A stretch of 64,000 nucleotides of DNA from Pseudoalteromonas aliena SW19 (GTDB lineage Bacteria; Pseudomonadota; Gammaproteobacteria; Enterobacterales; Alteromonadaceae): the NCBI RefSeq assembly GCF_014905615.1, contig NZ_AQGU01000028.1, positions 186,001-250,000 on the forward strand. Direction: 5' to 3'. The notes beneath the pieces were generated by a model, which had not been told where the DNA came from, did no database searches, and was given only the letters and a program-made list of their open reading frames with translations. Position 1 is the first letter of the stretch; the number at the start of each line of letters is the position of its first letter. This document shows positions 1 through 7,655 of this stretch, piece after piece. The translations under genes were made by a program, and so were the position numbers.

Positions 1-2
1 TT

Positions 3-1376
3 TTTAATCAAATGACCACCGTACACGGTTTAATTATGGTATTTGGTGCAGTAATGCCAGCCTTTACTGGCCTTGCCAATTGGATGGTGCCGCTGATGAT
101 TGGTGCACCTGATATGGCACTACCAAGAATGAATAACTGGAGTTTTTGGATTTTACCGTTTGCGTTTTTAATTTTATTAGCATCGTTATTTATGCCCGGT
201 GGTGGTCCTGCATTTGGCTGGACTTTTTATGCTCCGCTCTCTACAACTTACAGTAATGACAATACGGCGTTGTTTGTATTTGCCGTACATATAATGGGAA
301 TAAGTTCAATTATGGGGGCTATTAATGTCATTGTCACCATAGTTAATTTACGTGCTCCAGGCATGACATGGATGAAGCTTCCCCTATTTGTATGGACATG
401 GTTAATTACTGCCTTTTTATTAATTGCGGTAATGCCCGTACTTGCAGGGGCTGTAACTATGGTGCTTACCGATAAGTACTTTGCGACCAGCTTTTTTGAT
501 GCCGCAGGTGGCGGTGATCCGGTGATGTTTCAGCATATTTTCTGGTTTTTTGGTCACCCAGAAGTGTACATCATGATTTTGCCAGCGTTCGGTATTATAT
601 CGACCATAGTGCCTACTTTCTCGCGTAAAAAACTCTTTGGTTATGCCTCTATGGTGTATGCCACATCCTCGATTGCGCTGCTGAGCTTTATTGTTTGGGC
701 GCATCATATGTTTACCACGGGGATGCCTGTAGCAGGTGAATTGTTTTTTATGTACGCCACAATGCTTATATCTGTGCCCACTGGGGTCAAAGTATTTAAC
801 TGGGTTGCCACTATGTGGAAGGGTTCAATAAGTTTTGAGGTACCCATGCTATTTAGTATTGCCTTTATTGTATTGTTTACCCTAGGTGGCTTTTCTGGGT
901 TGATGTTAGCCATTACACCTGCTGATTTTCAATATCACGATACTTACTTTGTTGTAGCGCATTTTCACTATGTATTAGTAACCGGTGCGATATTCTCGAT
1001 TATGGCGGGCGCTTATTATTGGCTGCCTAAGTGGACGGGCAATATGTTTAATATCACCTTAGCTAAATGGCATTTTTGGTTATCACTGGTGAGCGTCAAT
1101 GTACTGTTTTTTCCTATGCACTTTGTAGGACTTGCTGGTATGCCGCGTCGTATTCCTGATTATGCACTGCAATTTGCCGATTTTAACGCAATCATAAGTA
1201 TTGGTGGTTTTGCCTTTGGCTTATCGCAATTGCTGTTTGTGGCTGTTGTAATTAAATGTGCTCGTGGTGGCGATAAAGTACCTGCAAAAGTATGGGATGG
1301 GGCAGAAGGGCTTGAGTGGGAAGTTGACTCACCAGCCCCGTATCATACTTTTTCTACACCTCCGGAAATAAAGTAA
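3..1376 (+). CDS. ctaD: Cytochrome c oxidase subunit I, 5'-truncated by window edge
   Basis: Catalytic haem-copper subunit of the aa3-type terminal oxidase, which reduces O2 to water and pumps protons across the inner membrane. The frame is open to the left edge, so the N-terminal part (including the first haem ligand) lies outside. Seen here are the GHPEVY motif (CuB histidine and the tyrosine cross-linked to it), the AHHMF pair of CuB histidines, and the VAHFHYV segment carrying the distal haem ligands, embedded in many hydrophobic helices. Its stop codon overlaps the next start (TAATG). The remaining residues and the gene order ctaG, ctaE, surf1, ctaA, ctaB, sco downstream fit a standard gammaproteobacterial aa3 operon. 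The internal ATG at 12 is not a real start. Confidence 0.97.
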   Translation, partial: FNQMTTVHGLIMVFGAVMPAFTGLANWMVPLMIGAPDMALPRMNNWSFWILPFAFLILLASLFMPGGGPAFGWTFYAPLSTTYSNDNTALFVFAVHIMGISSIMGAINVIVTIVNLRAPGMTWMKLPLFVWTWLITAFLLIAVMPVLAGAVTMVLTDKYFATSFFDAAGGGDPVMFQHIFWFFGHPEVYIMILPAFGIISTIVPTFSRKKLFGYASMVYATSSIALLSFIVWAHHMFTTGMPVAGELFFMYATMLISVPTGVKVFNWVATMWKGSISFEVPMLFSIAFIVLFTLGGFSGLMLAITPADFQYHDTYFVVAHFHYVLVTGAIFSIMAGAYYWLPKWTGNMFNITLAKWHFWLSLVSVNVLFFPMHFVGLAGMPRRIPDYALQFADFNAIISIGGFAFGLSQLLFVAVVIKCARGGDKVPAKVWDGAEGLEWEVDSPAPYHTFSTPPEIK

Positions 1377-1906
1377 TGACACACGCACCGCTACTTAAGC
1401 GCTTGATATTAATTTGCGTGGGTATGTTTGCATTTGCATTTGCCTTAGTGCCCTTATACGACGTGTTTTGCGACGTAACAGGGCTCAATGGCAAGCCTTC
1501 GCTAGAGCAAGCAAAGCAAAGTACACAAATAATACAAAATCGTGAAGTTGGCGTTAGCTTTACTACGCATGCTCAAAGCGGTGCGCCGTTCGAAGTTAAA
1601 TCAAAAGAATACAGCGTTGTGGTAAAGCCCGGTGCAATGCGTGAAGTGTTTTTTAGCGCTAAAAATAACAGCGAGCTAGATAAGGTAATGCAGGCTGTAC
1701 CTTCTGTTTCACCAGGTAAAGCGGCAAAGTATTTACATAAAATTGCTTGTTTTTGTTTCGATCAACAACCGTTAAAAGCAGGTGAAGAACTTGAATTCAA
1801 ATTACTTTTTTATGTTGATACTGCATTACCAAGTGACATAGAAGAATTAACTTTATCGTATACCGTATTTGATATTAGTGAACAGCTAGTGGCAAGTAAT
1901 AACTAG
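1376..1906 (+). CDS. ctaG: Cytochrome c oxidase assembly protein CtaG/Cox11
   Basis: Membrane-anchored copper chaperone that delivers copper to the CuB site of subunit I. The 176-residue protein has one N-terminal transmembrane segment (about residues 9-28) followed by a periplasmic domain. The diagnostic copper-binding motif CFCF is visible near residue 126, within KIACFCFDQQPL. The length is close to the family norm of about 180 to 200. The start overlaps the ctaD stop by one base, which suggests translational coupling. Its place between subunits I and III is the usual one. Confidence 0.96.
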   Translation: MTHAPLLKRLILICVGMFAFAFALVPLYDVFCDVTGLNGKPSLEQAKQSTQIIQNREVGVSFTTHAQSGAPFEVKSKEYSVVVKPGAMREVFFSAKNNSELDKVMQAVPSVSPGKAAKYLHKIACFCFDQQPLKAGEELEFKLLFYVDTALPSDIEELTLSYTVFDISEQLVASNN

Positions 1907-1941
1907 CTTTTTAAACTAGTGTAAAACTAGGAGTAAATAAA

Positions 1942-2817
1942 ATGAATCAAAAATATGAGCATTATTATGTACCAGATCAAAGCCCATGGCCCATTGTGGG
2001 TGCTATTGCATTGTTTTTTATAGCAGTGGGCGCAGGCTTAACGGTTATGGATGTTGGAAAAGAATCTGGCGGTGGTATTTATCTACTTTATGCCGGAATT
2101 GCTGTGCTTTTATATATGTTGTTTAGTTGGTTTAAAAATGTAATTAGTGAGTCGGACCAAGGTTTGTATTCAGCGCAAATGGATCGCTCTTTTAGGCAAG
2201 GTATGAGCTGGTTTATTTTTTCTGAAGTTATGTTTTTTATGGCTTTTTTTGGTGCGCTGTTTTATGCGCGGGTTCTGTCGGTTCCATGGCTTGGGGGGGC
2301 TGGTAATAATGCAATGACTAACGAAGTGCTTTGGCCTACCTTTGAAGCTGTTTGGCCCTTACTTTCAACACCTGCTGGAGAAACCACTCAGGCTATGGGT
2401 TGGCAAGGTTTGCCACTTATAAATACCTTAATACTACTTACCTCGTCGGTTACTTTGCATTTTGCCCATGTTGCGATGGAAAACAATAAACGCACCCCAC
2501 TTAAAGTATTTTTAGGGGCTACTGTTTTATTGGGGGTTTGCTTTTTAGGACTGCAAGTTGAGGAGTATATACATGCATATAATGATCTTAATTTAACCTT
2601 AGATGCCGGTGTTTACGGTAATACGTTCTTTTTATTGACGGGTTTTCATGGCATGCATGTAACGCTCGGCACCGTACTTTTATTGGTTATACTTTTACGC
2701 ATTCTAAAAGGACATTTTACTAAAGATAAGCACTTTGCTTTTCAGGCTGCTGCTTGGTATTGGCACTTTGTAGATGTGGTGTGGTTGTGCTTATTTGTAT
2801 TTGTGTATGTGCTGTAG
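1942..2817 (+). CDS. ctaE: Cytochrome c oxidase subunit III
   Basis: Integral membrane subunit III of the aa3 oxidase, which stabilises subunit I. The 291-residue protein shows the family's seven-helix hydrophobic pattern, the SEVMFFMAFF segment of helix III, the GFHGMHVTLG motif and a final WYWHFVDVVWL segment. An AGGAG ribosome-binding site lies just before the ATG. The last 98 bases are also read, on the other strand, as the C-terminal extension of the convergent DUF2909-type gene. Confidence 0.97.
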   Translation: MNQKYEHYYVPDQSPWPIVGAIALFFIAVGAGLTVMDVGKESGGGIYLLYAGIAVLLYMLFSWFKNVISESDQGLYSAQMDRSFRQGMSWFIFSEVMFFMAFFGALFYARVLSVPWLGGAGNNAMTNEVLWPTFEAVWPLLSTPAGETTQAMGWQGLPLINTLILLTSSVTLHFAHVAMENNKRTPLKVFLGATVLLGVCFLGLQVEEYIHAYNDLNLTLDAGVYGNTFFLLTGFHGMHVTLGTVLLLVILLRILKGHFTKDKHFAFQAAAWYWHFVDVVWLCLFVFVYVL

Positions 2818-3028
2818 TGGCCATAGGCGAGTCATTCGCTTTAATAAACCCAAGCTTAAGTGCTGCAATCACAACAACTAAAACGACCACAGAAAACACT
2901 ACGCGACGACCTAAAAAATGGGACATGGGTCGTCCACCTGTTTTCCCAGAGACCATAATAAATAATGCTCTAAATAAGTTAAAAAGTATAAATATTAACA
3001 ACAGTACGATAATAATTTTAATAATCAC
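2720..3028 (-). CDS. Small twin-helix inner membrane protein, DUF2909-like
   Basis: Reads as a 102-residue protein with two hydrophobic helices (about residues 2-28 and 45-65) separated by a basic loop. The opening MIIKIIIVLLLIFILFNLFR and the loop resemble the DUF2909 small membrane proteins that sit opposite cox genes in many Gammaproteobacteria. Family members as I recall them are about 70 residues; the extra 35 or so residues here are hydrophilic, Gln/Thr-rich, and translated from the antisense of the ctaE end, so the stop codon may simply have been lost. Function of the family is unknown; a role near cytochrome oxidase is inferred from synteny only. Confidence 0.72.
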   Translation of the reverse strand: MIIKIIIVLLLIFILFNLFRALFIMVSGKTGGRPMSHFLGRRVVFSVVVLVVVIAALKLGFIKANDSPMATTAHTQIQISTTTPHLQSANTKQQPEKQSAYL

Positions 3029-3042
3029 TGAGTTGACCCTTT

Positions 3043-3783
3043 ATGCAGTTAGTTTTATGGCACAAACAAAAGCTTAGTTCAATAATCACACTTTGTATGG
3101 TCGTGGTTGTTGTGTTGGTCTGCGTGCGCTTAGGTTTTTGGCAATTACAGCGCGGCGAGCAAAAGCAACAGCAGCTAATTGCCATTGCTGAGTTGCAAAC
3201 TCGTGGCGTTATGAACTGGCCTCAATTACTTAACTTGCCTGATAGTTGGAACAAAACTGGCGTATTAGTGGAGCTAAAAGGGCAGTTTGTACAAAACCAC
3301 TATTGGCTTTTAGATAACCAAGTTTACAACGGGCAAGTAGGATACGATTTACTCGCTTTGTTAAAGCCCGATAATGATCCTAAAGTGATTTTAGTTAATT
3401 TGGGGTGGATAAAAGCGCCCATATCGAGAGATGTTTTGCCACAAGTTACTCTCCCCAATGGCGATTTTATTCTAAAAGCACAAATAAAAGAAAATAACCT
3501 CAGTGGTTTTACACTTGAAAATAAAGCTACAAATAATGACTTACCTACACGAATCCAATCTATTGATTTGAATATGCTAAGTGCTCAAAGCCAGCAATTA
3601 TTAATTAATTTTATGGTTTATCGACAAGGTAGTGGTGATGAAATTGCTATACCTCATTACGAGGCTGTAGTGATGAGTCCTCAAAAACATAATGCTTACG
3701 CCGTGCAGTGGTTTCTAATTGCTGTTGCATGTGTTGTTGTCGCTATTTTTGCAAGTAAGAAAAGGACACATAATGAAAAGTAA
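3043..3783 (+). CDS. SURF1-family cytochrome oxidase biogenesis protein
   Basis: SURF1 family protein, thought to help insert haem a into subunit I. At 246 residues it has the family architecture: an N-terminal transmembrane helix (about 10-30), a periplasmic domain, and a C-terminal helix (about 220-238). Recognisable family segments are LGFWQLQRGEQKQ just after the first helix, the LDNQVYNGQVGYD stretch, VLVNLGWI and HYEAVVMSPQKHNAYAVQWF before the last helix. It starts just after the DUF2909-like gene's start on the other strand, so the two are divergent with about 14 bases between start codons. It overlaps the start of the next gene by 11 bases. Confidence 0.92.
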   Translation: MQLVLWHKQKLSSIITLCMVVVVVLVCVRLGFWQLQRGEQKQQQLIAIAELQTRGVMNWPQLLNLPDSWNKTGVLVELKGQFVQNHYWLLDNQVYNGQVGYDLLALLKPDNDPKVILVNLGWIKAPISRDVLPQVTLPNGDFILKAQIKENNLSGFTLENKATNNDLPTRIQSIDLNMLSAQSQQLLINFMVYRQGSGDEIAIPHYEAVVMSPQKHNAYAVQWFLIAVACVVVAIFASKKRTHNEK

Positions 3784-4267
3784 CCCTCTTTTATTGTTTG
3801 TAGGTTGTTGTGCTATACCGCTAATTTTGGCATATGGCGCACTGAAATTTGATTGGTTGCCAACTGCAATTACTAATCACGGTGAGTTTTTAAGTGAAAA
3901 CATTAAATTTGAAAACTGGTCGCAAAGCAATCCAAAGCAGTGGACTATTGCACTTAACTATTCAAGTCAATGTAATACACCTTGTAGCGAGCAACTTGAA
4001 GCGCTAAATAACTTATATGTAGCGCTTGGTAAAAATCAAGGCAAGGTTGATATGGCAATAATGGGGCGCCCTGGTGATAAAAACTCACCTTGGAAAATTA
4101 TTGCTGATCAACAAAGCTTACAACCTGCAAGTTTGTATTTAATCGATCATATGGGGTTAGTCGTGCTGGAATATCCTTTTAAGGCGCAACCACAAGAAAA
4201 TCGTTTGGTGCAAAAGGGACTATTAAAAGATTTAAAAAAACTACTTAATTATTCACGTTCAAGCTAG
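3773..4267 (+). CDS. Membrane-anchored thioredoxin-fold protein, SCO-like, in cox operon
   Basis: A 164-residue protein with one N-terminal transmembrane segment and a periplasmic domain containing CNTPC, a Cys-x3-Cys pair with the same spacing as the copper-binding CxxxC of SCO1. The surrounding pattern (strand, CxxxC, long helix, later a PASLYLIDHMGLVVLEYP strand pair) is consistent with a thioredoxin fold. Unlike the true SCO protein further down the operon, it lacks the obvious C-terminal conserved histidine motif. The ATG at 3773 was preferred over an upstream TTG because an AAAAGGA lies in front of it and the protein then begins with a normal anchor. Likely an oxidase assembly factor; the specific role is inference. 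Confidence 0.8.
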   Translation: MKSNPLLLFVGCCAIPLILAYGALKFDWLPTAITNHGEFLSENIKFENWSQSNPKQWTIALNYSSQCNTPCSEQLEALNNLYVALGKNQGKVDMAIMGRPGDKNSPWKIIADQQSLQPASLYLIDHMGLVVLEYPFKAQPQENRLVQKGLLKDLKKLLNYSRSS

Positions 4268-4299
4268 CTAGTTCCATTTGGTTTAAGTTGGAGTATTCG

Positions 4300-5289
4300 A
4301 TGTATAAAAATTATAAAAACTTAGTGTTAGTAACTGGACTGCTGGCTTTGATTGTTGTGGCGCTAGGTGCTTACACTCGCTTAAGCGATGCGGGGTTGGG
4401 TTGCCCTGACTGGCCTGGCTGTTATGGTTTTTTAACAGTTCCTAAGCATGAGGCCGATATTGCGCTTGCTACACAGAGCTATCCAGACATGATGTTCGAA
4501 ACAGCTAAAGCGTGGAAAGAAATGATTCATCGTTATTTTGCCGGCACGCTTGGGTTACTCATTTTAGCTTTATTTATACTCGCTTTTTTAAAGCGTCAAT
4601 ACCCAACAACGCCAGTGAAGTTACCATTGTTATTGTTATTATTGGTTGTATTTCAAGCTGCACTAGGTATGTGGACTGTGACTATGAATTTACAACCGTT
4701 AATAGTAATGGGCCATTTACTTGGAGGTTTTAGTATTTTATCGCTTATTACTTTGTTGTATTTAAGGTTAACAGCAAAGCTGATTATGGGCGGTGATGAG
4801 GCAGCTAAGCACTACTTTGGATTAAGTCTAATTGCGCTTGGTGTGCTTGTTATACAAATAGCGTTAGGTGGCTGGCTTGCTGCAAATTATGCCGCTCCCC
4901 ATTGTAGTGGTTTGCCATTTTGTAATTATGCACAGCCGTTTTCATTAAGTAGCGTGTTTCAATTACCGTTAGAGCACAGTAGTTATGAGTTTGGCGTGCT
5001 ATCGCAGCAAGCGCGAATGTCTATTCATTTATTGCACCGTATTTGGGCATTAGTTACTTGTGTCGTTTTGGCACTCGTTATGTGGAAAATATACAGCGAG
5101 GCTTACTCTCAAAAGATTAAAAATTGTGTTGTAAGTGTATTATTTTTTCTGTTTTGCCAAGTTAGCTTAGGACTTATTCTAGTACATTGGCACTTTCCGT
5201 TAGGTGTTGCGCTAGCGCATAACTTAATGGCTGCCATACTGTTATTGAGTATGGTTAGGCTGTGTTATTACTTAAAATCACGCACATAA
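4300..5289 (+). CDS. ctaA: Haem A synthase (COX15/CtaA)
   Basis: Converts haem O to haem A by oxidising a methyl group to formyl, in the inner membrane. The 329-residue protein has eight predicted helices. Family signatures are visible: GAYTRLSDAGLGCPDWPGCYG after helix 1, EMIHRYFAGTLG with a haem-ligand histidine, VMGHLLGG, the second-half AAPHCSGLPFCN cysteine loop, LLHRIWALVT and the final ALAHNLMAAILL. This is the COX15-like longer form typical of proteobacteria. The ATG at 4300 is chosen because GGAG lies six bases upstream; a TTG at 4288 also keeps the frame. Confidence 0.96.
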   Translation: MYKNYKNLVLVTGLLALIVVALGAYTRLSDAGLGCPDWPGCYGFLTVPKHEADIALATQSYPDMMFETAKAWKEMIHRYFAGTLGLLILALFILAFLKRQYPTTPVKLPLLLLLLVVFQAALGMWTVTMNLQPLIVMGHLLGGFSILSLITLLYLRLTAKLIMGGDEAAKHYFGLSLIALGVLVIQIALGGWLAANYAAPHCSGLPFCNYAQPFSLSSVFQLPLEHSSYEFGVLSQQARMSIHLLHRIWALVTCVVLALVMWKIYSEAYSQKIKNCVVSVLFFLFCQVSLGLILVHWHFPLGVALAHNLMAAILLLSMVRLCYYLKSRT

Positions 5290-5301
5290 AGGGGAAATGT
5301 T

Positions 5302-6231
5302 ATGGCACTTACAATTGATAAAAAAGCAATACTACCCGCTAATACTCAGCCGCTGGCTTTACGCAGTTATAATTTGCTACAAGATTATTTGGCAATTAGT
5401 AAATTTAAAGTGGTAGCAATGCTTGTATTAACTGCTTGGGTTGGGTTAGCACTGGCTCCCGATGTTGGGCGTGGTATAGCGGTACAATTTATTAGTTTGT
5501 TAGGCATAGGGCTACTTTCTGCAGCAGCTGCTGTTATTAATCATGTAGTTGACAGCGAGATAGATTCTAAAATGGCACGAACCCGTCACCGCCCAGTGGC
5601 TAAGGGGCGTTTAAGTAAAATGCACGCTCTTAGTTTTGCGGCTGTTATTGGGGTGGCAGGATTTATTATGTTGATGATTTGGGCCAATACTCTAACAGCT
5701 GTCTTAACGCTGTTTGCCTTGGTAGGGTATGCTTTTGTTTATACGTCATTTTTAAAGCGTGCAACACCACAGAATATTGTTATTGGAGGGTTAGCTGGTG
5801 CAATGCCACCATTGTTAGGTTGGGTATCAGAAACAAACCAAATGGCAGCCGCACCTTGGCTATTGGTGATGATTATATTTACGTGGACCCCACCACACTT
5901 TTGGGCACTGGCCATAGCGCGAAAAAGCGATTATGAACGCGCTAAAATCCCTATGTTACCGGTAACACACGGAATTGATTTTTGTAAAACGTGTGTAGTT
6001 GCTTACTCTGTTTTACTCGCTGTTGTTTGTGTACTACCTTATTTAATTGGTATGTCGGGATTAATATATTTGATAGGCGCGTGTGTATTAAATGCAGTAT
6101 TTATTTATAAAGCAGTTAAGTTAAAAATTGCCGGAAATGATGAGATTGCAATGGATTTATTTCGTTTTTCGATTGTTCATTTAATGGTACTCTTTGTGGT
6201 CTTATTTATAGATAAATGGCTCCCTTTATGA
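5302..6231 (+). CDS. ctaB: Protohaem IX farnesyltransferase (haem O synthase)
   Basis: UbiA-family prenyltransferase that adds a farnesyl group to haem B to make haem O, the substrate of the CtaA encoded just upstream. The 309-residue membrane protein carries the two aspartate-rich motifs expected for Mg-diphosphate binding: NHVVDSEIDSKMARTRHRP near residue 78 and the DYERAKIPMLPV loop near 210, plus FTWTPPHFWALA. GGGGAAA forms the ribosome-binding site. The stop overlaps the next start by four bases (ATGA), consistent with one operon. Confidence 0.96.
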   Translation: MALTIDKKAILPANTQPLALRSYNLLQDYLAISKFKVVAMLVLTAWVGLALAPDVGRGIAVQFISLLGIGLLSAAAAVINHVVDSEIDSKMARTRHRPVAKGRLSKMHALSFAAVIGVAGFIMLMIWANTLTAVLTLFALVGYAFVYTSFLKRATPQNIVIGGLAGAMPPLLGWVSETNQMAAAPWLLVMIIFTWTPPHFWALAIARKSDYERAKIPMLPVTHGIDFCKTCVVAYSVLLAVVCVLPYLIGMSGLIYLIGACVLNAVFIYKAVKLKIAGNDEIAMDLFRFSIVHLMVLFVVLFIDKWLPL

Positions 6232-6845
6232 AGCAGTTATGGCTTGGATTAATTGTTGTTTTAGCTTTGTTTTTATCAGCATGTTCTAATGAGAATAGCC
6301 CTCCAGATGTTAATGCGTTGGTTTACAAAAAGGCAAAACCATTATCTGATTTTACGCTAAATGATCAGCATGGCGAATTGGTCACTAAACAGCAGTTTGT
6401 AGGTCAATGGAATTTAGTGTTTTTAGGTTATACAAGTTGCCCAGATATTTGCCCTTTAACACTGGCTAAGCTAAATGTGGTGTATAAAAATCTAAAAGCG
6501 GATTATCCATTGCAAATTTGGTTTCTATCGGTTGATCCTAATCGAGATACATCTGCAAAGAGAAAGCAATATATAGATTATTTTAACCCTGATTTTTTAG
6601 CCGTATCTGGTGAGCATAAACATCTTTTTCCGGTAGTCAGAGAGCTTGGTTTAATTTATGCGATTAGCGATAGTAGCGAGTCAGAATATGCAGTAGATCA
6701 TAGTGCCTCAGTCGCGATGGTTGACCAAAGTGGTGCACTAAGAGCTATATTCAAACCTGAATTTAAGCAAGGTAGTGTACCGCTCATTAACGCGACTCAG
6801 CTTACCGAAGAATTTACAAAAATAGCGAACTACTATAGAAACTAG
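6228..6845 (+). CDS. SCO1/SenC-family copper chaperone lipoprotein
   Basis: Thioredoxin-fold copper chaperone for the CuA site of oxidase subunit II. It begins MKQLWLGLIVVLALFLSAC, a lipoprotein signal with lipobox FLSAC. The copper-binding motif is visible as SCPDICP (Cys-x3-Cys) and the third ligand as VDHSAS near the C-terminus. The start at 6228 gives an ATGA overlap with ctaB and a clean signal peptide; the ATG at 6216 would add four residues. It is the last gene of the oxidase operon and is followed by a hairpin terminator. Confidence 0.95.
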   Translation: MKQLWLGLIVVLALFLSACSNENSPPDVNALVYKKAKPLSDFTLNDQHGELVTKQQFVGQWNLVFLGYTSCPDICPLTLAKLNVVYKNLKADYPLQIWFLSVDPNRDTSAKRKQYIDYFNPDFLAVSGEHKHLFPVVRELGLIYAISDSSESEYAVDHSASVAMVDQSGALRAIFKPEFKQGSVPLINATQLTEEFTKIANYYRN

Positions 6846-6866
6846 TTTTTTACTTTTTACCAATTT

Positions 6867-6890
6867 TAAAGGGGCTTTATGCTCCTTTTT
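6867..6890 (+). terminator. Rho-independent terminator after the oxidase operon
   Basis: GGGGC and GCTCC arms around a TTTAT loop, preceded by AAA and followed by TTTTT, 20-odd bases after the SCO stop codon. This separates the oxidase operon from the chemotaxis operon. Confidence 0.75.
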
Positions 6891-6997
6891 ACGTTTTTTC
6901 ACTTCAATTCAAAATTAATCATGCATTTTATGGCAATTTCATTAACTAGGTCTAAGCTTTTATTATGATCTGAATTAACAGGGAATGTGCTCATTAA

Positions 6998-7270
6998 ATG
7001 TTAAAGCTTCCTAGCGAACTTGCCATCACACAAGTTGAAATACTGCATCAAGATTTACTACAAGAGCTTCATAGCAACGACGACATTTGCCTTGATATTA
7101 GCGATGTGATTTCTGCTGATACGGCTTCAATTCAACTTTTATGCGCTTTACAAAAACACCTACTCACCATACAGCATAAAATAATATGGGTAGGCAGTAG
7201 TGAGGCTTTAACACATACAATTAATCAGCTGGGATTAAGCCAGTACTTAATAATTGACAGTAAAGGTTAG
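6998..7270 (+). CDS. STAS-domain protein at head of chemotaxis operon
   Basis: A 90-residue single-domain STAS protein (anti-sigma-factor antagonist/MlaB-like fold). The core DICLDISDVISADTASIQLL shows the family pattern of a strand followed by the loop before the first helix; the usual phosphorylatable serine position appears to be occupied by Thr/Ala in ADTASIQ, so phosphoregulation is uncertain. It is preceded by AGGGA. Eight bases separate its stop from the cheY start. STAS proteins head many marine gammaproteobacterial che operons of this type, but their function there is not settled. Confidence 0.85.
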   Translation: MLKLPSELAITQVEILHQDLLQELHSNDDICLDISDVISADTASIQLLCALQKHLLTIQHKIIWVGSSEALTHTINQLGLSQYLIIDSKG

Positions 7271-7278
7271 GGGTGTAT

Positions 7279-7641
7279 ATGAAAAAAATTTTAGCGGTGG
7301 ATGATTCTGCATCAATGCGTCAGATGGTGAGTTTTACTTTAAAAACCGCAGGGTTTGATGTAACTGAAGCAAAAGATGGTAGTGAGGCACTTGCTATAGC
7401 TAAGCAGCAAGATTTTGATGCCGTCATTTCTGATGTGAATATGCCAATAATGGATGGGATTACATTAATCCGAGAGCTGCGTACATTGCCTAATTATAAA
7501 TTTACGCCGCTACTAATGCTAACTACAGAGTCTGGATTAGAAAAAAAAGTAGAAGGTAAAGCAGCTGGCGCGACTGGGTGGGTTGTTAAGCCATTTAATC
7601 CTGAGCAGCTGCTCGCGGTAATTAAAAAGGTTATTCGTTAG
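7279..7641 (+). CDS. cheY: CheY-like single-domain response regulator
   Basis: A 120-residue receiver domain with the complete set of functional residues: acidic pair DD in ILAVDDSASMRQ, phosphoacceptor Asp in ISDVNMPIMDG, switch Thr in LMLTTES and the Lys in WVVKPF. No output domain. It lies between the STAS gene and cheA and should be the phosphorylation target of that kinase. An in-frame GTG lies six bases upstream, but AGGGG sits well for the ATG at 7279. Flagellar versus alternative output cannot be decided here because no flagellar genes are present. Confidence 0.93.
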   Translation: MKKILAVDDSASMRQMVSFTLKTAGFDVTEAKDGSEALAIAKQQDFDAVISDVNMPIMDGITLIRELRTLPNYKFTPLLMLTTESGLEKKVEGKAAGATGWVVKPFNPEQLLAVIKKVIR

Positions 7642-7655
7642 CAAAGGAGCACAGC

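Noticed and set aside
420..913. Minus-strand frames opposite ctaD
   Set aside because: Mirror frames of a highly conserved gene; no ribosome-binding sites and no protein-like composition.
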